DNA of 64,000 bases from Cryobacterium breve (GCF_027594785.1 NZ_CP075584.1:806001-870000), one strand, 5' to 3'. Counted from the first letter of the stretch, positions 1 to 13,829 are shown. Notes: generated by a model from the sequence alone, not told the origin. Numbers and translations are program-made.

Positions 1-258
1 CACCGCGCCACGTTTCGGCGGGCCGGCCTGGTCACCGAGCAGGTCCCGCCAGTGTGCCTCGTGGCGGGCTTCCGCCTCGGCTAGGGCGAGCAGGATCTCC
101 TTCTCCTCACCGGTTCGCCGGGAGGCGAGGTCGCGGTACACCGCGGCCTCAGCGCGTTCGTCGGCGAGGTACTGGCGCCAGCGGCGGATGTCGGCGGGGG
201 TCGCGGGGCTCTCCGCGCTCGAGGGCGCCGGACGTTCCTGGGCTGCGCTCATCGCCAT
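1..258 (-). CDS. VIT1/CCC1-family transporter, ferritin-like N-terminus (partial)
   Basis: Only the first 86 codons are inside the window; the gene runs off the left edge. The visible part is a soluble helical stretch beginning MSAAQERPAP and containing RRWRQYLADERAEAAVYRDL and, further on, an EARHEAHW segment. That Glu/His pattern is typical of the ferritin/rubrerythrin-like domain fused in front of VIT1/CCC1 iron or manganese transporters in actinobacteria; the membrane part would lie outside. The ATG overlaps the stop of the upstream 102-residue gene (TGATG), so the two are probably translationally coupled. Family assignment rests on the N-terminal domain alone. Confidence 0.7.
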   Translation of the reverse strand, partial: MAMSAAQERPAPSSAESPATPADIRRWRQYLADERAEAAVYRDLASRRTGEEKEILLALAEAEARHEAHWRDLLGDQAGPPKRGAV

Positions 259-566
259 CACGCTTCCGGCGCCGGCTCAAGAGAGGCCTGGGCGACCCGG
301 GCCGACAGGTGCGGGCCCGAGCCGTCGAGCCCGTAGAACGGCTCGTCGAACTGCACGGTCCAGATCGCCTCCCGACCCGAGACCGGGGCGTACAGTGCTG
401 CGCCGTCGGAGTCCCCCGCACCGACGATGACGCCGATCGGGTCTTCGACCATTGACTCCGGGTAGCGACTCCGGTCGAGCCGCACCAGGACCTGCATGCC
501 GACGCCGAAGACGGCGCGGCTCGCAGCCCCGTCGGGCGCGGGCTCGCGTCGCTTCCAGAGGGCCAT
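258..566 (-). CDS. Conserved hypothetical protein, 102 aa
   Basis: I do not recognise the family. The product begins MALWKRREP, has no signal peptide or membrane segment, and contains a hydrophobic core with motifs DPIGVIVGAGD and IWTVQFDEPFYG that suggests a small beta-rich domain. Its ATG overlaps the TAA stop of gatB (TAATG) and its own stop overlaps the start of the downstream transporter gene. It is therefore the middle member of a tightly packed gatC-gatA-gatB-orf-transporter operon. Coding is supported by these overlaps and by normal high-GC codon use; the function is unknown. Confidence 0.65.
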   Translation of the reverse strand: MALWKRREPAPDGAASRAVFGVGMQVLVRLDRSRYPESMVEDPIGVIVGAGDSDGAALYAPVSGREAIWTVQFDEPFYGLDGSGPHLSARVAQASLEPAPEA

Positions 567-2071
567 TATTCCGCCGCTCCCGCCCTTTCGAGTACGAGTT
601 CCCGTACCCGAGCGGCATCCGCCTGCCCGCGCATGGCCTTCATGACGGCGCCGATCACGGCACCGGCCGCCTGGACCTTGCCGTCGCGGATCTTCGCGAG
701 GACGTCGGGCTGGGAGGCGAGCGCGAGGTCGATGGCCTCGATGAGCGGGCCGTCGTCGGAGACGACGGCGAGGCCGCGGATCTCCACCACCTCGAGTGGG
801 GTGCCTTCGCCGGCGATGACGCCCTCGAGCACCTGGCGTGCCAGGCGGTCGGTCAGCGTACCCGCGGTGACGAGTTCGATGAGCGCGGCGAGCTGCGCCG
901 GCTCGACGAGCGAGTCAGCGGAGACGCCCGCGACGTTCGCGAGGCGGGCGACCTCGCCGGTCCACCACTTGCGGGCCGACTGGGCGGATGCCCCGGCGGC
1001 GACGGTGGCCTCGACCGCGTCGAGCAGGTCGGAGTTGACCACGTCCTGGAACTCGAGGTTCGCGAAGCCCCAGTCGGCCTGCAGGCGCTTGCGGCGTGCG
1101 GCGGGCGGCTCCGGCAGGGTCGCGCGGAGTTCTTCGACCCAGGCGCGGGAAGGCGCGACGGGGACGAGGTCGGGCTCCGGGAAGTAGCGGTAGTCGTCGG
1201 CGTCGGACTTGGGCCGGCCTGCGGACGTGATTCCGGTGTCCTCGTGCCAGTGCCGCGTCTCCTGCGTGATGGTTCCGCCGGCGGCGAGGAGCGCGGCCTG
1301 GCGCTGGATCTCGTAGCGGACGGCACGTTCGACGCTGCGGAGCGAGTTGACGTTCTTGGTCTCCGTGCGGGTGCCGAGCTTTCCCGAGCCGCGCGGGCGC
1401 AGGGACACGTTCGCGTCGCAACGCACGTTGCCCTCTTCCATCCGGGCGTTGGATACCCCGAGTGCCTTGACGATCTCGCGGATCGCGGCCACATAGGTGC
1501 GGCCGATCTCGGGTGAGTCGGCTTCGCCGCCCTCGATCATCTGGGTGACGATCTCGACGAGGGGCACGCCGCCGCGGTTGTAGTCGACGAGCGAGTAGTC
1601 GGCGCCCTGGATGCGGCCGGTCGCGCCGCCGACGTGGGTGAGCTTTCCCGCGTCGTCTTCCATGTGCGCACGTTCGATGTCGACCGTGACCAGGCGTCCG
1701 CTTTCGAGCTCGATCGTCAACTGCCCGTTGAACGCGATCGGCTCGTCGTACTGCGAGGTCTGGAAGTTCTTCGCCGTGTCGGGGTAGAAATAGTTCTTGC
1801 GGGCGAAGCGGGAGTATTCGGCGATCTCGCAGCCGAGGGCGAGCCCCAGGCGGATGCTCGACTCGATCGCCTTCGCGTTCACCTGCGGGAGCCCGCCGGG
1901 GAGTCCGAGGCAGGTCGGGCAGGTGTTCGTGTTCGCACCCTGGCCGAATTCGTTGGCGCAGCCGCAGAACATCTTGGTCTTGGTGTTGAGTTCGACGTGC
2001 ACCTCGAAGCCGAGCACCGGCTCGAACAATTCGAGGGCCTTGTCGTAATCCATCAGTTCAGCCTTCTTCAT
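566..2071 (-). CDS. gatB: Aspartyl/glutamyl-tRNA amidotransferase subunit B
   Basis: GatB is the kinase/tRNA-binding subunit of GatCAB, which converts mischarged Glu-tRNA(Gln) or Asp-tRNA(Asn) to the amidated form. The 501-residue product shows the [10 protein letters not shown] motif near residue 20, the zinc-type cysteines FCGCANEFG and [11 protein letters not shown], and a C-terminal YqeY-like helical tail ending [10 protein letters not shown] place the start at ATG 2071 ([10 protein letters not shown]), which overlaps the gatA stop as TGATG; an in-frame Met six codons later is an alternative. The reading frame stays open upstream, but that stretch is antisense-frame noise over gatA. Confidence 0.96.
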   Translation of the reverse strand: MKKAELMDYDKALELFEPVLGFEVHVELNTKTKMFCGCANEFGQGANTNTCPTCLGLPGGLPQVNAKAIESSIRLGLALGCEIAEYSRFARKNYFYPDTAKNFQTSQYDEPIAFNGQLTIELESGRLVTVDIERAHMEDDAGKLTHVGGATGRIQGADYSLVDYNRGGVPLVEIVTQMIEGGEADSPEIGRTYVAAIREIVKALGVSNARMEEGNVRCDANVSLRPRGSGKLGTRTETKNVNSLRSVERAVRYEIQRQAALLAAGGTITQETRHWHEDTGITSAGRPKSDADDYRYFPEPDLVPVAPSRAWVEELRATLPEPPAARRKRLQADWGFANLEFQDVVNSDLLDAVEATVAAGASAQSARKWWTGEVARLANVAGVSADSLVEPAQLAALIELVTAGTLTDRLARQVLEGVIAGEGTPLEVVEIRGLAVVSDDGPLIEAIDLALASQPDVLAKIRDGKVQAAGAVIGAVMKAMRGQADAARVRELVLERAGAAE

Positions 2072-3618
2072 CAGACGGCTCCCCCTTCGCTCGCGAACAT
2101 TTGTGTGGGCGCCAGCTTCGGCGCAAGGCTGAGCAGGGTGTGTCCCCAGTGCGCTTCGAGCAGCTGCTCGACGGCGGCACCGAAGGTGTACAAGCGGGCG
2201 TCCTGCTTGGCGGGCGCCATCACCTGAAGCCCGACCGGGAGGCCGTCCTCCGGCGCGAGGCCCATCGGCAGGCTCATCCCGGGGATGCCGGCGAGGTTCG
2301 CCGGGATCGTGGTGACGTCGTTGAGGTACATCGCCATCGGGTCGTCCATCTTTTCGCCGAACTTGAACGCCGTGGTCGGCGCGCTCGGGGAGAGCAGGAC
2401 GTCGACCTTTTCGAAGGCGGCGTCGAAGTCGCGCTGGATCAGGGTGCGCACCTTCTGGGCGCTGCCGTAGTAGGCGTCGTAGTAGCCGGCGCTCAGGGCG
2501 TAGGTGCCGAGGATGATCCGGCGCTTGACCTCGGGTCCGAACCCGGCGTCGCGGGTCGCGGCCATGACGCGTTCGCTCGTGAGCGGTCCCTCCGCCGGGT
2601 CCACGCGGATGCCGAAACGCACCGAGTCGAAGCGGGCGAGGTTGCTCGAGGCCTCGGCAGGGAGGATCAGGTAGTACGCGGCGACGGCGTATTCGAAGCT
2701 CGGCGCACTGACCTCTTCGATCTCGGCGCCGGCTGCGACGAGCATCGCGAGGGTCTCGTTGAAGCGCTGCAGGACTCCGGGCTGGAACCCGGGGCCGGAC
2801 AACTCCTTGACGACACCGATCCGGACGCCGGTGAGGGCGCCGTCGACCCGGCCCGCGATCGCGGCGGCGGCCATCGAGGGCCAGCGGTCGGTCAGCGAGG
2901 TGGAGTCGAGCGGGTCGTGACCGCTGAGCACGTCGTGCAGGAGCGCGGCGTCGTAGACGGTACGGCTGACCGGACCGACCTGGTCGAGCGAGGAAGCCAG
3001 GGCGATCGCCCCGTAGCGGGAGACGCCGCCATAGGTCGGCTTGACTCCCACGGATCCGGTGACGGCGGCGGGCTGGCGGATCGATCCGCCGGTGTCGCTG
3101 CCGAGGGCGAGGGGCGCTTCGAACGCGCTCACAGCTGCGGCGGATCCTCCGCCGGAGCCGCCGGGGATCCGGTCGAGGTCCCAGGGGTTGTGGGTCGGGC
3201 CATATGCGGAGAACTCGGTGGAGGAGCCCATCGCGAATTCGTCCATGTTGGTCTTGCCGAGCGGGATCAGTCCCGCCTCTCGGACGAGGCGCACGACCGT
3301 CGCGTCGTAGGGCGGGATCCAGCCCTCGAGGATCTTCGAGCCCGCGGTCGAGGGCATGTTGCGCGTCGCGAGCACGTCCTTGATGGCGATGGGCACCCCG
3401 GCGAGCGGACCGAGCACGGCACCGGCGGCACGCTGGGCGTCCACGACGGCGGCCGCGGCGAGGGCGTTCTCGCCGGCCACGTGCAGGAACGCGTGCACGT
3501 CGGTGTCGACGGCAGCGATGTGGTCGAGGTGGGCCTGGGTGGCCTCGACGGAACTGACGGCACCGCTCGTGAGGAGGATGGACAGGTCGGCGGCGGAGAG
3601 ACGGGTGAGGTCGGTCAT
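2071..3618 (-). CDS. gatA: Aspartyl/glutamyl-tRNA amidotransferase subunit A
   Basis: GatA is the glutaminase (amidase-signature) subunit that supplies ammonia to GatB. The 515-residue protein has the amidase signature [17 protein letters not shown], the cis-serine motif [12 protein letters not shown] with the nucleophilic serine, and the catalytic lysine in [11 protein letters not shown], so the Ser-cisSer-Lys triad is complete. It begins with ATG just downstream of the gatC stop and overlaps the gatB start by one base. All three subunits are adjacent and co-oriented, as expected for an organism lacking GlnRS or AsnRS. Confidence 0.97.
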   Translation of the reverse strand: MTDLTRLSAADLSILLTSGAVSSVEATQAHLDHIAAVDTDVHAFLHVAGENALAAAAVVDAQRAAGAVLGPLAGVPIAIKDVLATRNMPSTAGSKILEGWIPPYDATVVRLVREAGLIPLGKTNMDEFAMGSSTEFSAYGPTHNPWDLDRIPGGSGGGSAAAVSAFEAPLALGSDTGGSIRQPAAVTGSVGVKPTYGGVSRYGAIALASSLDQVGPVSRTVYDAALLHDVLSGHDPLDSTSLTDRWPSMAAAAIAGRVDGALTGVRIGVVKELSGPGFQPGVLQRFNETLAMLVAAGAEIEEVSAPSFEYAVAAYYLILPAEASSNLARFDSVRFGIRVDPAEGPLTSERVMAATRDAGFGPEVKRRIILGTYALSAGYYDAYYGSAQKVRTLIQRDFDAAFEKVDVLLSPSAPTTAFKFGEKMDDPMAMYLNDVTTIPANLAGIPGMSLPMGLAPEDGLPVGLQVMAPAKQDARLYTFGAAVEQLLEAHWGHTLLSLAPKLAPTQMFASEGGAV

Positions 3619-3620
3619 GG

Positions 3621-3917
3621 TTACTCCTCGTCCAGGATCGCCGGCACGCGGAATTTGTCGCCGTCGAGGTCGGTCGAGCCGGACAGTGCTTCTTCAACGG
3701 ACAAGGACGGCACGACGACGTCGGCGCGGAAAACGTTGGTCAACGGCATCGGGTGGCTCGTCGCGGGAACTTCGGGCGTTGCGACTTCGGCGACCTTCGC
3801 CACCGAGTCCACGATCTGGCCGAGTTCGGCGGTGAGGCGGGTGATCTCCTCCGGGCTGAGGTCGATCCGGGCGAGGTTTGCAAGATGCGCAACCTGCTCG
3901 GCCGTGATTTCAGACAT
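3621..3917 (-). CDS. gatC: Aspartyl/glutamyl-tRNA amidotransferase subunit C
   Basis: This is the small 98-residue subunit that wraps around GatA and GatB and stabilises the complex. The sequence [20 protein letters not shown], followed by a helix and a C-terminal segment ending [10 protein letters not shown], is typical of the family. I choose ATG 3917 because a GGAG ribosome site lies 5 bases upstream (GGAGCAACATG) and the conserved N-terminus begins there; an upstream GTG/ATG extension of 11 codons (MGLHLNHNRSN) has no family support. It is the first gene of the gatC-gatA-gatB operon. Confidence 0.93.
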   Translation of the reverse strand: MSEITAEQVAHLANLARIDLSPEEITRLTAELGQIVDSVAKVAEVATPEVPATSHPMPLTNVFRADVVVPSLSVEEALSGSTDLDGDKFRVPAILDEE

Positions 3918-3952
3918 GTTGCTCCGATTGTGGTTGAGGTGAAGACCCAATT

Positions 3953-5269
3953 CTATTCGGAGCCGTTGGTGACCAAGTCCGCGTTGTCCGTTCCGATCAG
4001 CGCCATGTTGTGCAGCGACTCGCTTCCCGGCTCGAAATAGGCGTTGTGGCCGAGCGAGGCCGCGAGGCTGGCGCCGGTGATCCGGTCGGTCGAGCCGCCG
4101 ACCCCGAGCGGATGCGCCCCGTACGATTCCGCCCCCGGGTCGCTCCCGAAGAAGGCACTGTTCACGGCCGGATCCCAGTCCGCCTTTCCGACCCAGACGT
4201 TCTCACCCGTCACATGCAGGCTGGCAGCCGACTGGATCTGGCTTCCCGGCGATCCCACGAGCACAAGGGCGTCCACGTCGAACGAGCCGCGGGCGAGGGC
4301 GGTGAGCGCGACGGTGGAGCCGTAGGAGTGCGCATAGACGGAGATGAACGGTTGGTGCGACCGACGGTCCGAGCGGATGCCGAGCGAGGACTTCTCGAGG
4401 AAGTCGGCTCCGACGATGGCCTTGTCGAGGCCGCCGACACTGAACAGGTCGGGGACCTCGTAGCCGATCCAGGCGACCGTCGCGATGCTCGCATCCGCTT
4501 GGCGCGTGGCAGGGGTCGCGCGTTCGGCGAGCACCTTCTCCTGTTCCGTGTACAGGGCGTTCGCCGTGTCCGTCCAGTGCACGATCTCGGCCTCGACGGT
4601 GTAGTTCATGCCGGGAACGAGGAAGCCGACGTAGTCGGCGGTGTCGGGATTGCCGAGCGCGATGGCCGCGCGACCCCCGCCCGTGCTGTCGAGCAGGATC
4701 AGGGAGCGGCGCGGTCCCGCATCGGATTGCCGGAGTGCGGTGCGCACCTGGTCGAGGATGGCGAGCTCGTGGGTGGCGCTTGTGCGGTCTTCGTCGCTCA
4801 GCGTGCCCGCGAGGCGCTGCTGGGTCTCGGTGATGCTCTCAGTGAGGTAGCGGGCGTTCGCGCGGCCACGCTCCCGGAACGGGATGCCCTCGAGGTTGCC
4901 GACGAGGCGGGGTGCCGCTGCGAGGAGCGACGAGCGTTCGCTGCCGCCGAGAGACGTCCACCAGCCGGTGACCTCGGTCGCGGCCGGTGGGACGGCGAGG
5001 AGGGAGTCGAGCTGCTCGGGGAAGTCCAGGACGAAGCTCGAGATGTCCGCGACGGGGAGCCTGGCCAGCCCGGCGAGGAGGCTCGACCCGCGCAGGAAGC
5101 GGAGGGAGTTGACGTCTCCGTCGATCGACGAGACCGGTTCGAGGCCGAGGGGCTGCAGTCCCAGGTCCGTGTCGCTCGACGCGACCGCGTATTCGTGCAC
5201 CTGAAAGGCCTCGCTGGCACCATTGAACACCAGCGAGGAAGCTAGAAGAATTGCCGCGCCTACCAGCAA
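3953..5269 (-). CDS. Exported alpha/beta hydrolase, DUF1023-type
   Basis: The 438-residue protein starts at TTG 5269 with a hydrophobic export or anchor segment (LVGAAILLASSLVFNGA) and a long helical N-terminal half. The C-terminal half contains the alpha/beta-hydrolase nucleophile elbow AHSYGS, preceded by the strand LILLDSTGGGRAAIALG and followed by ALVLVGSPG, the arrangement of actinobacterial DUF1023 hydrolases. Late histidines in LGHNAYFEPGSESLHNMAL could supply the catalytic base. It sits 35 bp downstream of, and co-directional with, gatC. Substrate unknown; a secreted or membrane-tethered esterase is the best inference. The TTG start is weakly supported; GAGGGG lies about 12 bases upstream. 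Confidence 0.72.
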   Translation of the reverse strand: MLVGAAILLASSLVFNGASEAFQVHEYAVASSDTDLGLQPLGLEPVSSIDGDVNSLRFLRGSSLLAGLARLPVADISSFVLDFPEQLDSLLAVPPAATEVTGWWTSLGGSERSSLLAAAPRLVGNLEGIPFRERGRANARYLTESITETQQRLAGTLSDEDRTSATHELAILDQVRTALRQSDAGPRRSLILLDSTGGGRAAIALGNPDTADYVGFLVPGMNYTVEAEIVHWTDTANALYTEQEKVLAERATPATRQADASIATVAWIGYEVPDLFSVGGLDKAIVGADFLEKSSLGIRSDRRSHQPFISVYAHSYGSTVALTALARGSFDVDALVLVGSPGSQIQSAASLHVTGENVWVGKADWDPAVNSAFFGSDPGAESYGAHPLGVGGSTDRITGASLAASLGHNAYFEPGSESLHNMALIGTDNADLVTNGSE

Positions 5270-5415
5270 ACCTGGGTACGTCCCCTCACGAACACCGAGC
5301 GGTGGATCAGCACGGTATCAAGTGCACACCCTGCATTTTTAGAATATCGAAATTGACGACGGTTTTGGTTGAACTTTGTCCCCGGTCCGGGTGAGATTAT
5401 TCGAGCCATGAAACC

Positions 5416-5456
5416 GGGTATTGCGCTCTCGCATATATGCATGGTCTTATATACCC
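5416..5456. promoter_or_regulatory. Candidate PadR operator/promoter region
   Basis: Directly before the padR start codon there is a perfect 10-bp palindrome GCATATATGC (5431-5440) nested inside a wider inverted pair GGGTAT (5416-5421) / ATACCC (5451-5456) that touches the ATG at 5457. PadR proteins usually repress their own promoters through AT-rich palindromes of this kind, so this is a plausible autoregulatory operator. No confident -35/-10 pair was identified. Confidence 0.35.
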
Positions 5457-5993
5457 ATGTCGCTCACCATTGCTCTCCTCGGGATGCTCGAGCTCTCGCC
5501 CCTCTCCGGGTACGACCTCAACAAGAAGATCGAGGCATCCGTCATTCATTTCTGGTCTGCGGATCAGTCCCAGATCTACCGCACGCTCAGCCGTCTGGTC
5601 GCCGACGGACTCGCCGAGGTCACGGTCATCCCCCAGGACGGCAAGCCCGACCGGCGCGAACACCGGATCACCGCGGCGGGCCGCGAGGCTCTCGACGCCG
5701 CGCTCAGGGCGCCGCTGGAACCGGAGACCCCGCACGAGTCCTTCCTGATGCGCCTCTTCTTCGCCGACGGGCTCGGAATCGACGGTGTCCGCGAACTCCT
5801 TCACGCGCGAAGAGAGGACGCGACCGGGCTCCTCGCGCGCCTGAAAGTGATCGACGCCCGGGGTTCGGGGCGACCGGACGACGTCGGCCAGGCACTGCGA
5901 CGGGCCACGCTCCGCAACGGAATCGTCCACGCCGAGGCTGAACTCGCCTGGCTCGACGAGACCGAATCCGCCCTGGTCACGGCCGCACGGTGA
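5457..5993 (+). CDS. PadR-family transcriptional regulator
   Basis: The 178-residue protein begins MSLTIALLGMLELSPLSGYD, followed by a winged-helix with IYRTLSRLVADGLAEV and RREHRITAAGREAL, which is the canonical PadR N-terminal domain. A helical C-terminal half ends in an AELAWLDETE dimerisation helix. ATG 5457 is preferred over the upstream TTG because the family N-terminus starts there. The stop overlaps the start of the hydrolase gene (GTGA), so the pair is an operon. The regulator probably controls itself and the hydrolase in response to an unidentified small molecule. Confidence 0.85.
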   Translation: MSLTIALLGMLELSPLSGYDLNKKIEASVIHFWSADQSQIYRTLSRLVADGLAEVTVIPQDGKPDRREHRITAAGREALDAALRAPLEPETPHESFLMRLFFADGLGIDGVRELLHARREDATGLLARLKVIDARGSGRPDDVGQALRRATLRNGIVHAEAELAWLDETESALVTAAR

Positions 5994-6753
5994 CCGGCTA
6001 TCCGCTCGAGCACGGCGCCGAGGCGCCCGGCTCGGAGACGATCGTTCTGCTGCACGGCGGCACAGTGGCCTCCTGGTCCTGGCAGCCTCAGGTCGAGGGC
6101 ATGCCGGACCGGCACGTCCTCACACCGGACCTGCCTGGCTTCGGCTCCCGGTCGGGGGAAGAGTGGCAGTCGCTGGATCGCACCGCGGACGACGTGGCCG
6201 AGATCATCCGCTCCCGGGCCAGGGGCGGGAGCGCCCACGTGATCGGGCTCTCTCTCGGCGGGCTCGTCGCCGTGCGCCTGATGGCGAGGCACCCGGAGCT
6301 CATCCGGTCCTGTCTCATCTCCGGCGCACCGCTGGCCGGCATCCACGGAGCTTCGCGGTTCCTCAACACCCTCCAGCTGCGCCTGTGGGACAAGGCCTGG
6401 TACTGGAGGGCGCAGGCGAAGGCGTTCGGGCTACCTGCGGATGCCGTCGATCTGTTCGTCGACCACGGCCTGGGGATCCGGGCAGACAACGCGGCACGCG
6501 TGTTCGCGGACGTCAACCGGGGCGGCTGCCCGGATTCTCTCGGCGACTACCGGGGTCCGCTCCTCGCCGTTGCAGGGGGAAGGAGTCGCGCCTGGTGCGG
6601 CGGAGCTTTCCCGAGATGCGCCGCAGGCTCCCGCAGACCCTCACCTGGATCGCTCCCGGCATGCACCACGTCTGGAGCATCGAGAACGTCGGGCTCTTCA
6701 ACCGGATGGTCCTCGGCTGGGTCGACGACCGGACGGCTCCCGAGCCCGACTGA
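5990..6753 (+). CDS. Alpha/beta hydrolase (one-base frameshift in G-run)
   Basis: A small (254 aa after correction) alpha/beta hydrolase with the oxyanion motif LLHGGTVASWSW, the strand-loop LTPDLPGFGSRSG, the nucleophile elbow GLSLGGLVAV, and a late catalytic histidine in APGMHHVWSIENVG. The reading frame breaks at the G-run around 6574-6578: adding one G (GCAGGGGGGAAG) joins LLAVAGG to KESRLVRRSFPEM and restores a full-length product ending EPD at 6753. It is coupled to padR through a GTGA overlap and converges on ligA. The indel looks like a homopolymer error, but a true frameshift cannot be excluded from sequence alone. Confidence 0.75.
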
Positions 6754-6788
6754 CGGATCACCGGATCGGCCGGCCGGTCCGGCGCCGG

Positions 6789-10359
<3,571 letters not shown>

Positions 10360-10440
10360 CGGGCAAGTGTAATCGGGAGCCCCGGTTTGACCAATGCGGG
10401 TTTCCGGTCGCGGGCCGGGACGGCGCACGGGGTCAGCGGG

Positions 10441-11676
10441 TCAGCGGGTGGGCGTGCGGTCGTTCATGCCGGCGCGGCTGGCCTGGGCGTGCGCCACCGG
10501 CAGGGCAGTCAGGAAGGCGTCGACGTCGGCCTCCGTCGAATCCCGGCCGAGGGTGATCCGCAGCGCGCTCCTGGCCTCCGCCTCGCTGCGGCCCATCGCC
10601 CGCAGCACGTGCGAGGGCTCCGGGATGCCGGCCTGGCAGGCCGAGCCCGTCGACACCGAGATTCCGGCGGCGTCGAGAAGGAAGAGGAGCGACTCCCCCT
10701 CGCAGCCGGGGAAGGTGAAGTGCGCGTTGCCCGGCAGGCGCTGCTCGAGCGGCCCATCGGGTGTCGGACCGTTGAGCACTGCGGTCGGGACCGCAGCATG
10801 CACGCCGGCGATCAACCGGTCCCGGAGCGTGCGGAGGCGCTGGTTGCGTGCGGGCAGATCGCCGAGGGCGGATGCCGCGGCTGCGAACGCGACGGCGGCC
10901 GCGACGTCCTGGGTGCCGCTGCGGACCTGGCGCTGCTGCCCGCCGCCGTGGATGAGGGGCACGATGCTGGCCCGGCGCGAGAGCACGAGGGCGCCGATGC
11001 CGACCGGCCCGCCGATCTTGTGGGCGGAGAGGCTGAGGGCGACGATGCCGCCCGCTGAACCGCCGGTGCCGCCGGACGTGCCTGCGCGGCCCGCGCCGCT
11101 GAGCGCACGGAAGTCGATCGGAACCTGGCCGTAGGCGGACACGGCGTCGATGTGCACCGGGATCCCGTGGGCCGCGGCGAGCTCGCCGATCTCGGCGACG
11201 GGCTGCAGGGTGCCGACTTCGTTGTTCGCGGCGAGCAGGCTGAGCAGCGCCACGTTCCCGGGGTCGCTCGCGAGGGCATCCGCCACCCGGGCCGGGTCGA
11301 CCCGGCCGGCCCTGTCGAGCGGAAGCCACCCGGGTTCAGCGCCGTCATGCCGTTCGAGCCATTCGACGGTGTCCATGGTCGCGTGGTGTTCGCCACCGGG
11401 AAGGAGGATGCGGGGACGCGGGGCTCGCGCCCAGAACAAGCCTTTGATGGCGAGGTTGATCGCCTCGGTGCCGCCCCCGGTGAAGACGACCTCGATCGGG
11501 TCGCAGCCGACACTCCCTGCGACGATCTCGCGGGCTTCCTCGAGCATCCGCTTGGCGTTCTGACCCTGGCTGTGGATGGAGGCGGGGTTTCCGACGACGC
11601 TCATGGCGTCGACGTACGCCTCGATGGCCTCGGGCAGCATCGGTGTCGTCGCGGCGTGGTCGAGATAAATCGACAA
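10441..11676 (-). CDS. Cysteine desulfurase (NifS/IscS family)
   Basis: A PLP enzyme that removes sulfur from cysteine as a protein persulfide. The 411-residue product opens with IYLDHAATTPMLPEA, has the PLP lysine in LSLSAHKIGGPVG, the RSGTQDV motif, and the sulfur-accepting cysteine in VSTGSACQAGIPEPSHVL. A glycine/serine-rich insert (about residues 196-208) interrupts the region before the lysine. It lies 81 bp upstream of mnmA in the same direction, fitting a role in tRNA thiolation; no isc/suf scaffold genes are nearby. Confidence 0.93.
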   Translation of the reverse strand: MSIYLDHAATTPMLPEAIEAYVDAMSVVGNPASIHSQGQNAKRMLEEAREIVAGSVGCDPIEVVFTGGGTEAINLAIKGLFWARAPRPRILLPGGEHHATMDTVEWLERHDGAEPGWLPLDRAGRVDPARVADALASDPGNVALLSLLAANNEVGTLQPVAEIGELAAAHGIPVHIDAVSAYGQVPIDFRALSGAGRAGTSGGTGGSAGGIVALSLSAHKIGGPVGIGALVLSRRASIVPLIHGGGQQRQVRSGTQDVAAAVAFAAAASALGDLPARNQRLRTLRDRLIAGVHAAVPTAVLNGPTPDGPLEQRLPGNAHFTFPGCEGESLLFLLDAAGISVSTGSACQAGIPEPSHVLRAMGRSEAEARSALRITLGRDSTEADVDAFLTALPVAHAQASRAGMNDRTPTR

Positions 11677-11760
11677 AATACCCTCTTCCGCTCGGTTTTC
11701 GGCTGGCCCGGCGCACGCCGGTGGTCACGGCCAGTCTCCGTACTCATTACTCTAGAACGC

Positions 11761-13803
11761 ATGACTCACGCCGATCCCCTGCACAACCTCGGCGTGCGGC
11801 TTTCCGCCGGGGTCGGTGAACTCCGTGTCTGGTCGCAGAACGCCGAGGCCATGGACCTCTGCATCTTCGATTCGACGGACCCGAACTGGATCGTCAAGAC
11901 CGTGCCGATGACCCGCGACGCAGACAATGTCTGGTCCGGTCGCAGTCGCACCCTGTCCGCGGGCCGCCACTACGGCATCCGTGTCTCCGGGCCTGCAGCG
12001 CCCACGAATTCGTTCCACCCCGAGAAGACCATGGTCGAGCCATACTCGCGCGGCCTGGTCCGGGTCGGCCCGGAGCAGTGGCAGTCCGCCGTCGTCGACG
12101 ACGCCTTCGACTGGGCCGGTTCGGTGAAGCCGAAGATCGCGCTCGACCACACCGTCGTCTACGAGGCGCACGTGCGGGGCATCAGCAAGCTCAACCCGGC
12201 CATTCCCGCCGACCTTCGCGGCACGTATGCCGGCCTGGCGCACGAGTCGACCATCGCGTATCTCAAGGAACTCGGCGTCACCACGGTCGAGCTCCTCCCC
12301 GTGCAGGCGTTCGTGTCCGAGCAGCGACTGCTCAAGCAGGGCCTGACGAACTACTGGGGCTACAACACCTTCAACTTCTTCACCCCGCACGCCGACTACG
12401 CGACGATGGCGTCCCAGTCTGCGGGCCCGGAGGCCGTGCTGCGCGAGTTCAAGGGCATGGTCAAGCTGCTGCACGAGGCCGGCCTCGAGGTGATCCTGGA
12501 CGTGGTCTACAACCACACCGCAGAGGAAGGCCCCGGCGGCCCCGCGAGCAGCCTCCGCGGCATCGACAACGCGACCTACTACCGCCAGAACGGCGCCGGC
12601 GGCTACATCGACGTGACCGGCTGCGGCAACACCCTCAACGTCTCCCACGAGGTGCCGAGGCGGCTGGTGCTCGACTCGCTCAAGTACTGGGCGAACGACG
12701 TGCAGATTGACGGCTTCCGCTTCGACCTCGCGGCCACGCTGAGCCGCGGCGACAACGTAGAGTTCCAGCGGGACCATCCGCTGATCAGGTCCATCCAGTC
12801 CGATCCGGAACTGGCCGGGGTCAAGCTCGTCGCCGAGCCATGGGACGTGGGCATGGGCGGCTGGCAGACCGGTAACTTCCCGGACGGCTGGACGGAATGG
12901 AACGACCGGTACCGTGACCGCATGCGCTCCTTCTGGCTCACCGACATCGCGGCTGCGAGGGACGGCCACTCCGGCAGCGGCATCGGCCGGTTCGCGACCC
13001 GGCTGGCCGGCTCCGCGAACACCTTCTCCAGGGAGCGCGGCCCGCTTGCGTCGCTCAACTTCATCACGGCGCACGACGGCTTCACGATGGCCGACCTGAC
13101 CGCGTACAACGTCAAGCACAACGTCGGAAACGGCGAGTCCAACCGCGACGGCACCGACAGCAACAACTCCTTCAACCACGGCGCAGAGGGGCCCACGCGC
13201 GACCGCGGCATCCTCGCGACCCGGCGCAAGGCGATGCGCAACCTCCTCGGCACGCTCTTGCTCTCCGCCGGCATCCCGATGCTGACGGCCGGTGACGAAT
13301 TCGGTCGCAGCCAGCGCGGAAACAACAACGCGTACTGCCACGACAGCGAGCTGACCTGGCTGAACTGGGACCTCGACGACTGGCAGATCGACCTGCACCG
13401 TGTCACGAAGAAGCTGCTCCAGCTGCGCCGTGAGAACCCGGCCCTCCGCCCGGTGTGGTTCGGCCGTTCCGGCGAAACCACCCTGAGCGCGAGCGAGATG
13501 GACTGGTACAACATCGAGGGCAAGTCGATGTCGGAGGACAACTGGCACTCCCCGAAGGAGCGCACCCTGCAGTACCTCGCCGCGTCGACGCCCGAGTTCG
13601 AGGAGTTCAACCGGATCCTCCTCATCGTGCAGGGCCGCGAGCGCGACGTGACGGTGACGCTGCCAGAGCACGCCGGCGTCTCCTCGTATTCACTGCTCTG
13701 GGATTCGAGTCACGACGACCTGAGCGACGCGGTCATCGAGCACATCCCCGGCACCCGCCTGCTCGTGCCGGGTGCGTCGATGCAGTTGTTCCGGGCGAGC
13801 TAG
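11761..13803 (+). CDS. glgX: Glycogen debranching enzyme GlgX/TreX-type
   Basis: A GH13 isoamylase-type enzyme of 680 residues that hydrolyses alpha-1,6 branches of glycogen. It begins MTHADPLHNLGVRLSAG with a CBM48-like domain. The catalytic barrel carries the nucleophile in DGFRFDLAATLSR, the acid in LVAEPWDVGMGGWQ and the third Asp in FITAHDGFTMADL, with VVYNHTAEEG as the conserved region I. ATG 11761 is the first start of the conserved N-terminus and is divergent from the cysteine desulfurase 84 bp away. It heads a block of glycogen genes (glgP, glgE, glgB follow). Confidence 0.92.
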   Translation: MTHADPLHNLGVRLSAGVGELRVWSQNAEAMDLCIFDSTDPNWIVKTVPMTRDADNVWSGRSRTLSAGRHYGIRVSGPAAPTNSFHPEKTMVEPYSRGLVRVGPEQWQSAVVDDAFDWAGSVKPKIALDHTVVYEAHVRGISKLNPAIPADLRGTYAGLAHESTIAYLKELGVTTVELLPVQAFVSEQRLLKQGLTNYWGYNTFNFFTPHADYATMASQSAGPEAVLREFKGMVKLLHEAGLEVILDVVYNHTAEEGPGGPASSLRGIDNATYYRQNGAGGYIDVTGCGNTLNVSHEVPRRLVLDSLKYWANDVQIDGFRFDLAATLSRGDNVEFQRDHPLIRSIQSDPELAGVKLVAEPWDVGMGGWQTGNFPDGWTEWNDRYRDRMRSFWLTDIAAARDGHSGSGIGRFATRLAGSANTFSRERGPLASLNFITAHDGFTMADLTAYNVKHNVGNGESNRDGTDSNNSFNHGAEGPTRDRGILATRRKAMRNLLGTLLLSAGIPMLTAGDEFGRSQRGNNNAYCHDSELTWLNWDLDDWQIDLHRVTKKLLQLRRENPALRPVWFGRSGETTLSASEMDWYNIEGKSMSEDNWHSPKERTLQYLAASTPEFEEFNRILLIVQGRERDVTVTLPEHAGVSSYSLLWDSSHDDLSDAVIEHIPGTRLLVPGASMQLFRAS

Positions 13804-13829
13804 TCCGGCCCGGTCGCAGAGGAGCAGGA

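Noticed and set aside
2072..3697. The gatB frame stays open upstream through the whole gatA gene, suggesting a 1043-residue fusion.
   Set aside because: The upstream translation is Arg/Pro-rich noise overlapping the real gatA coding frame; gatB has its own ATG coupled to the gatA stop.
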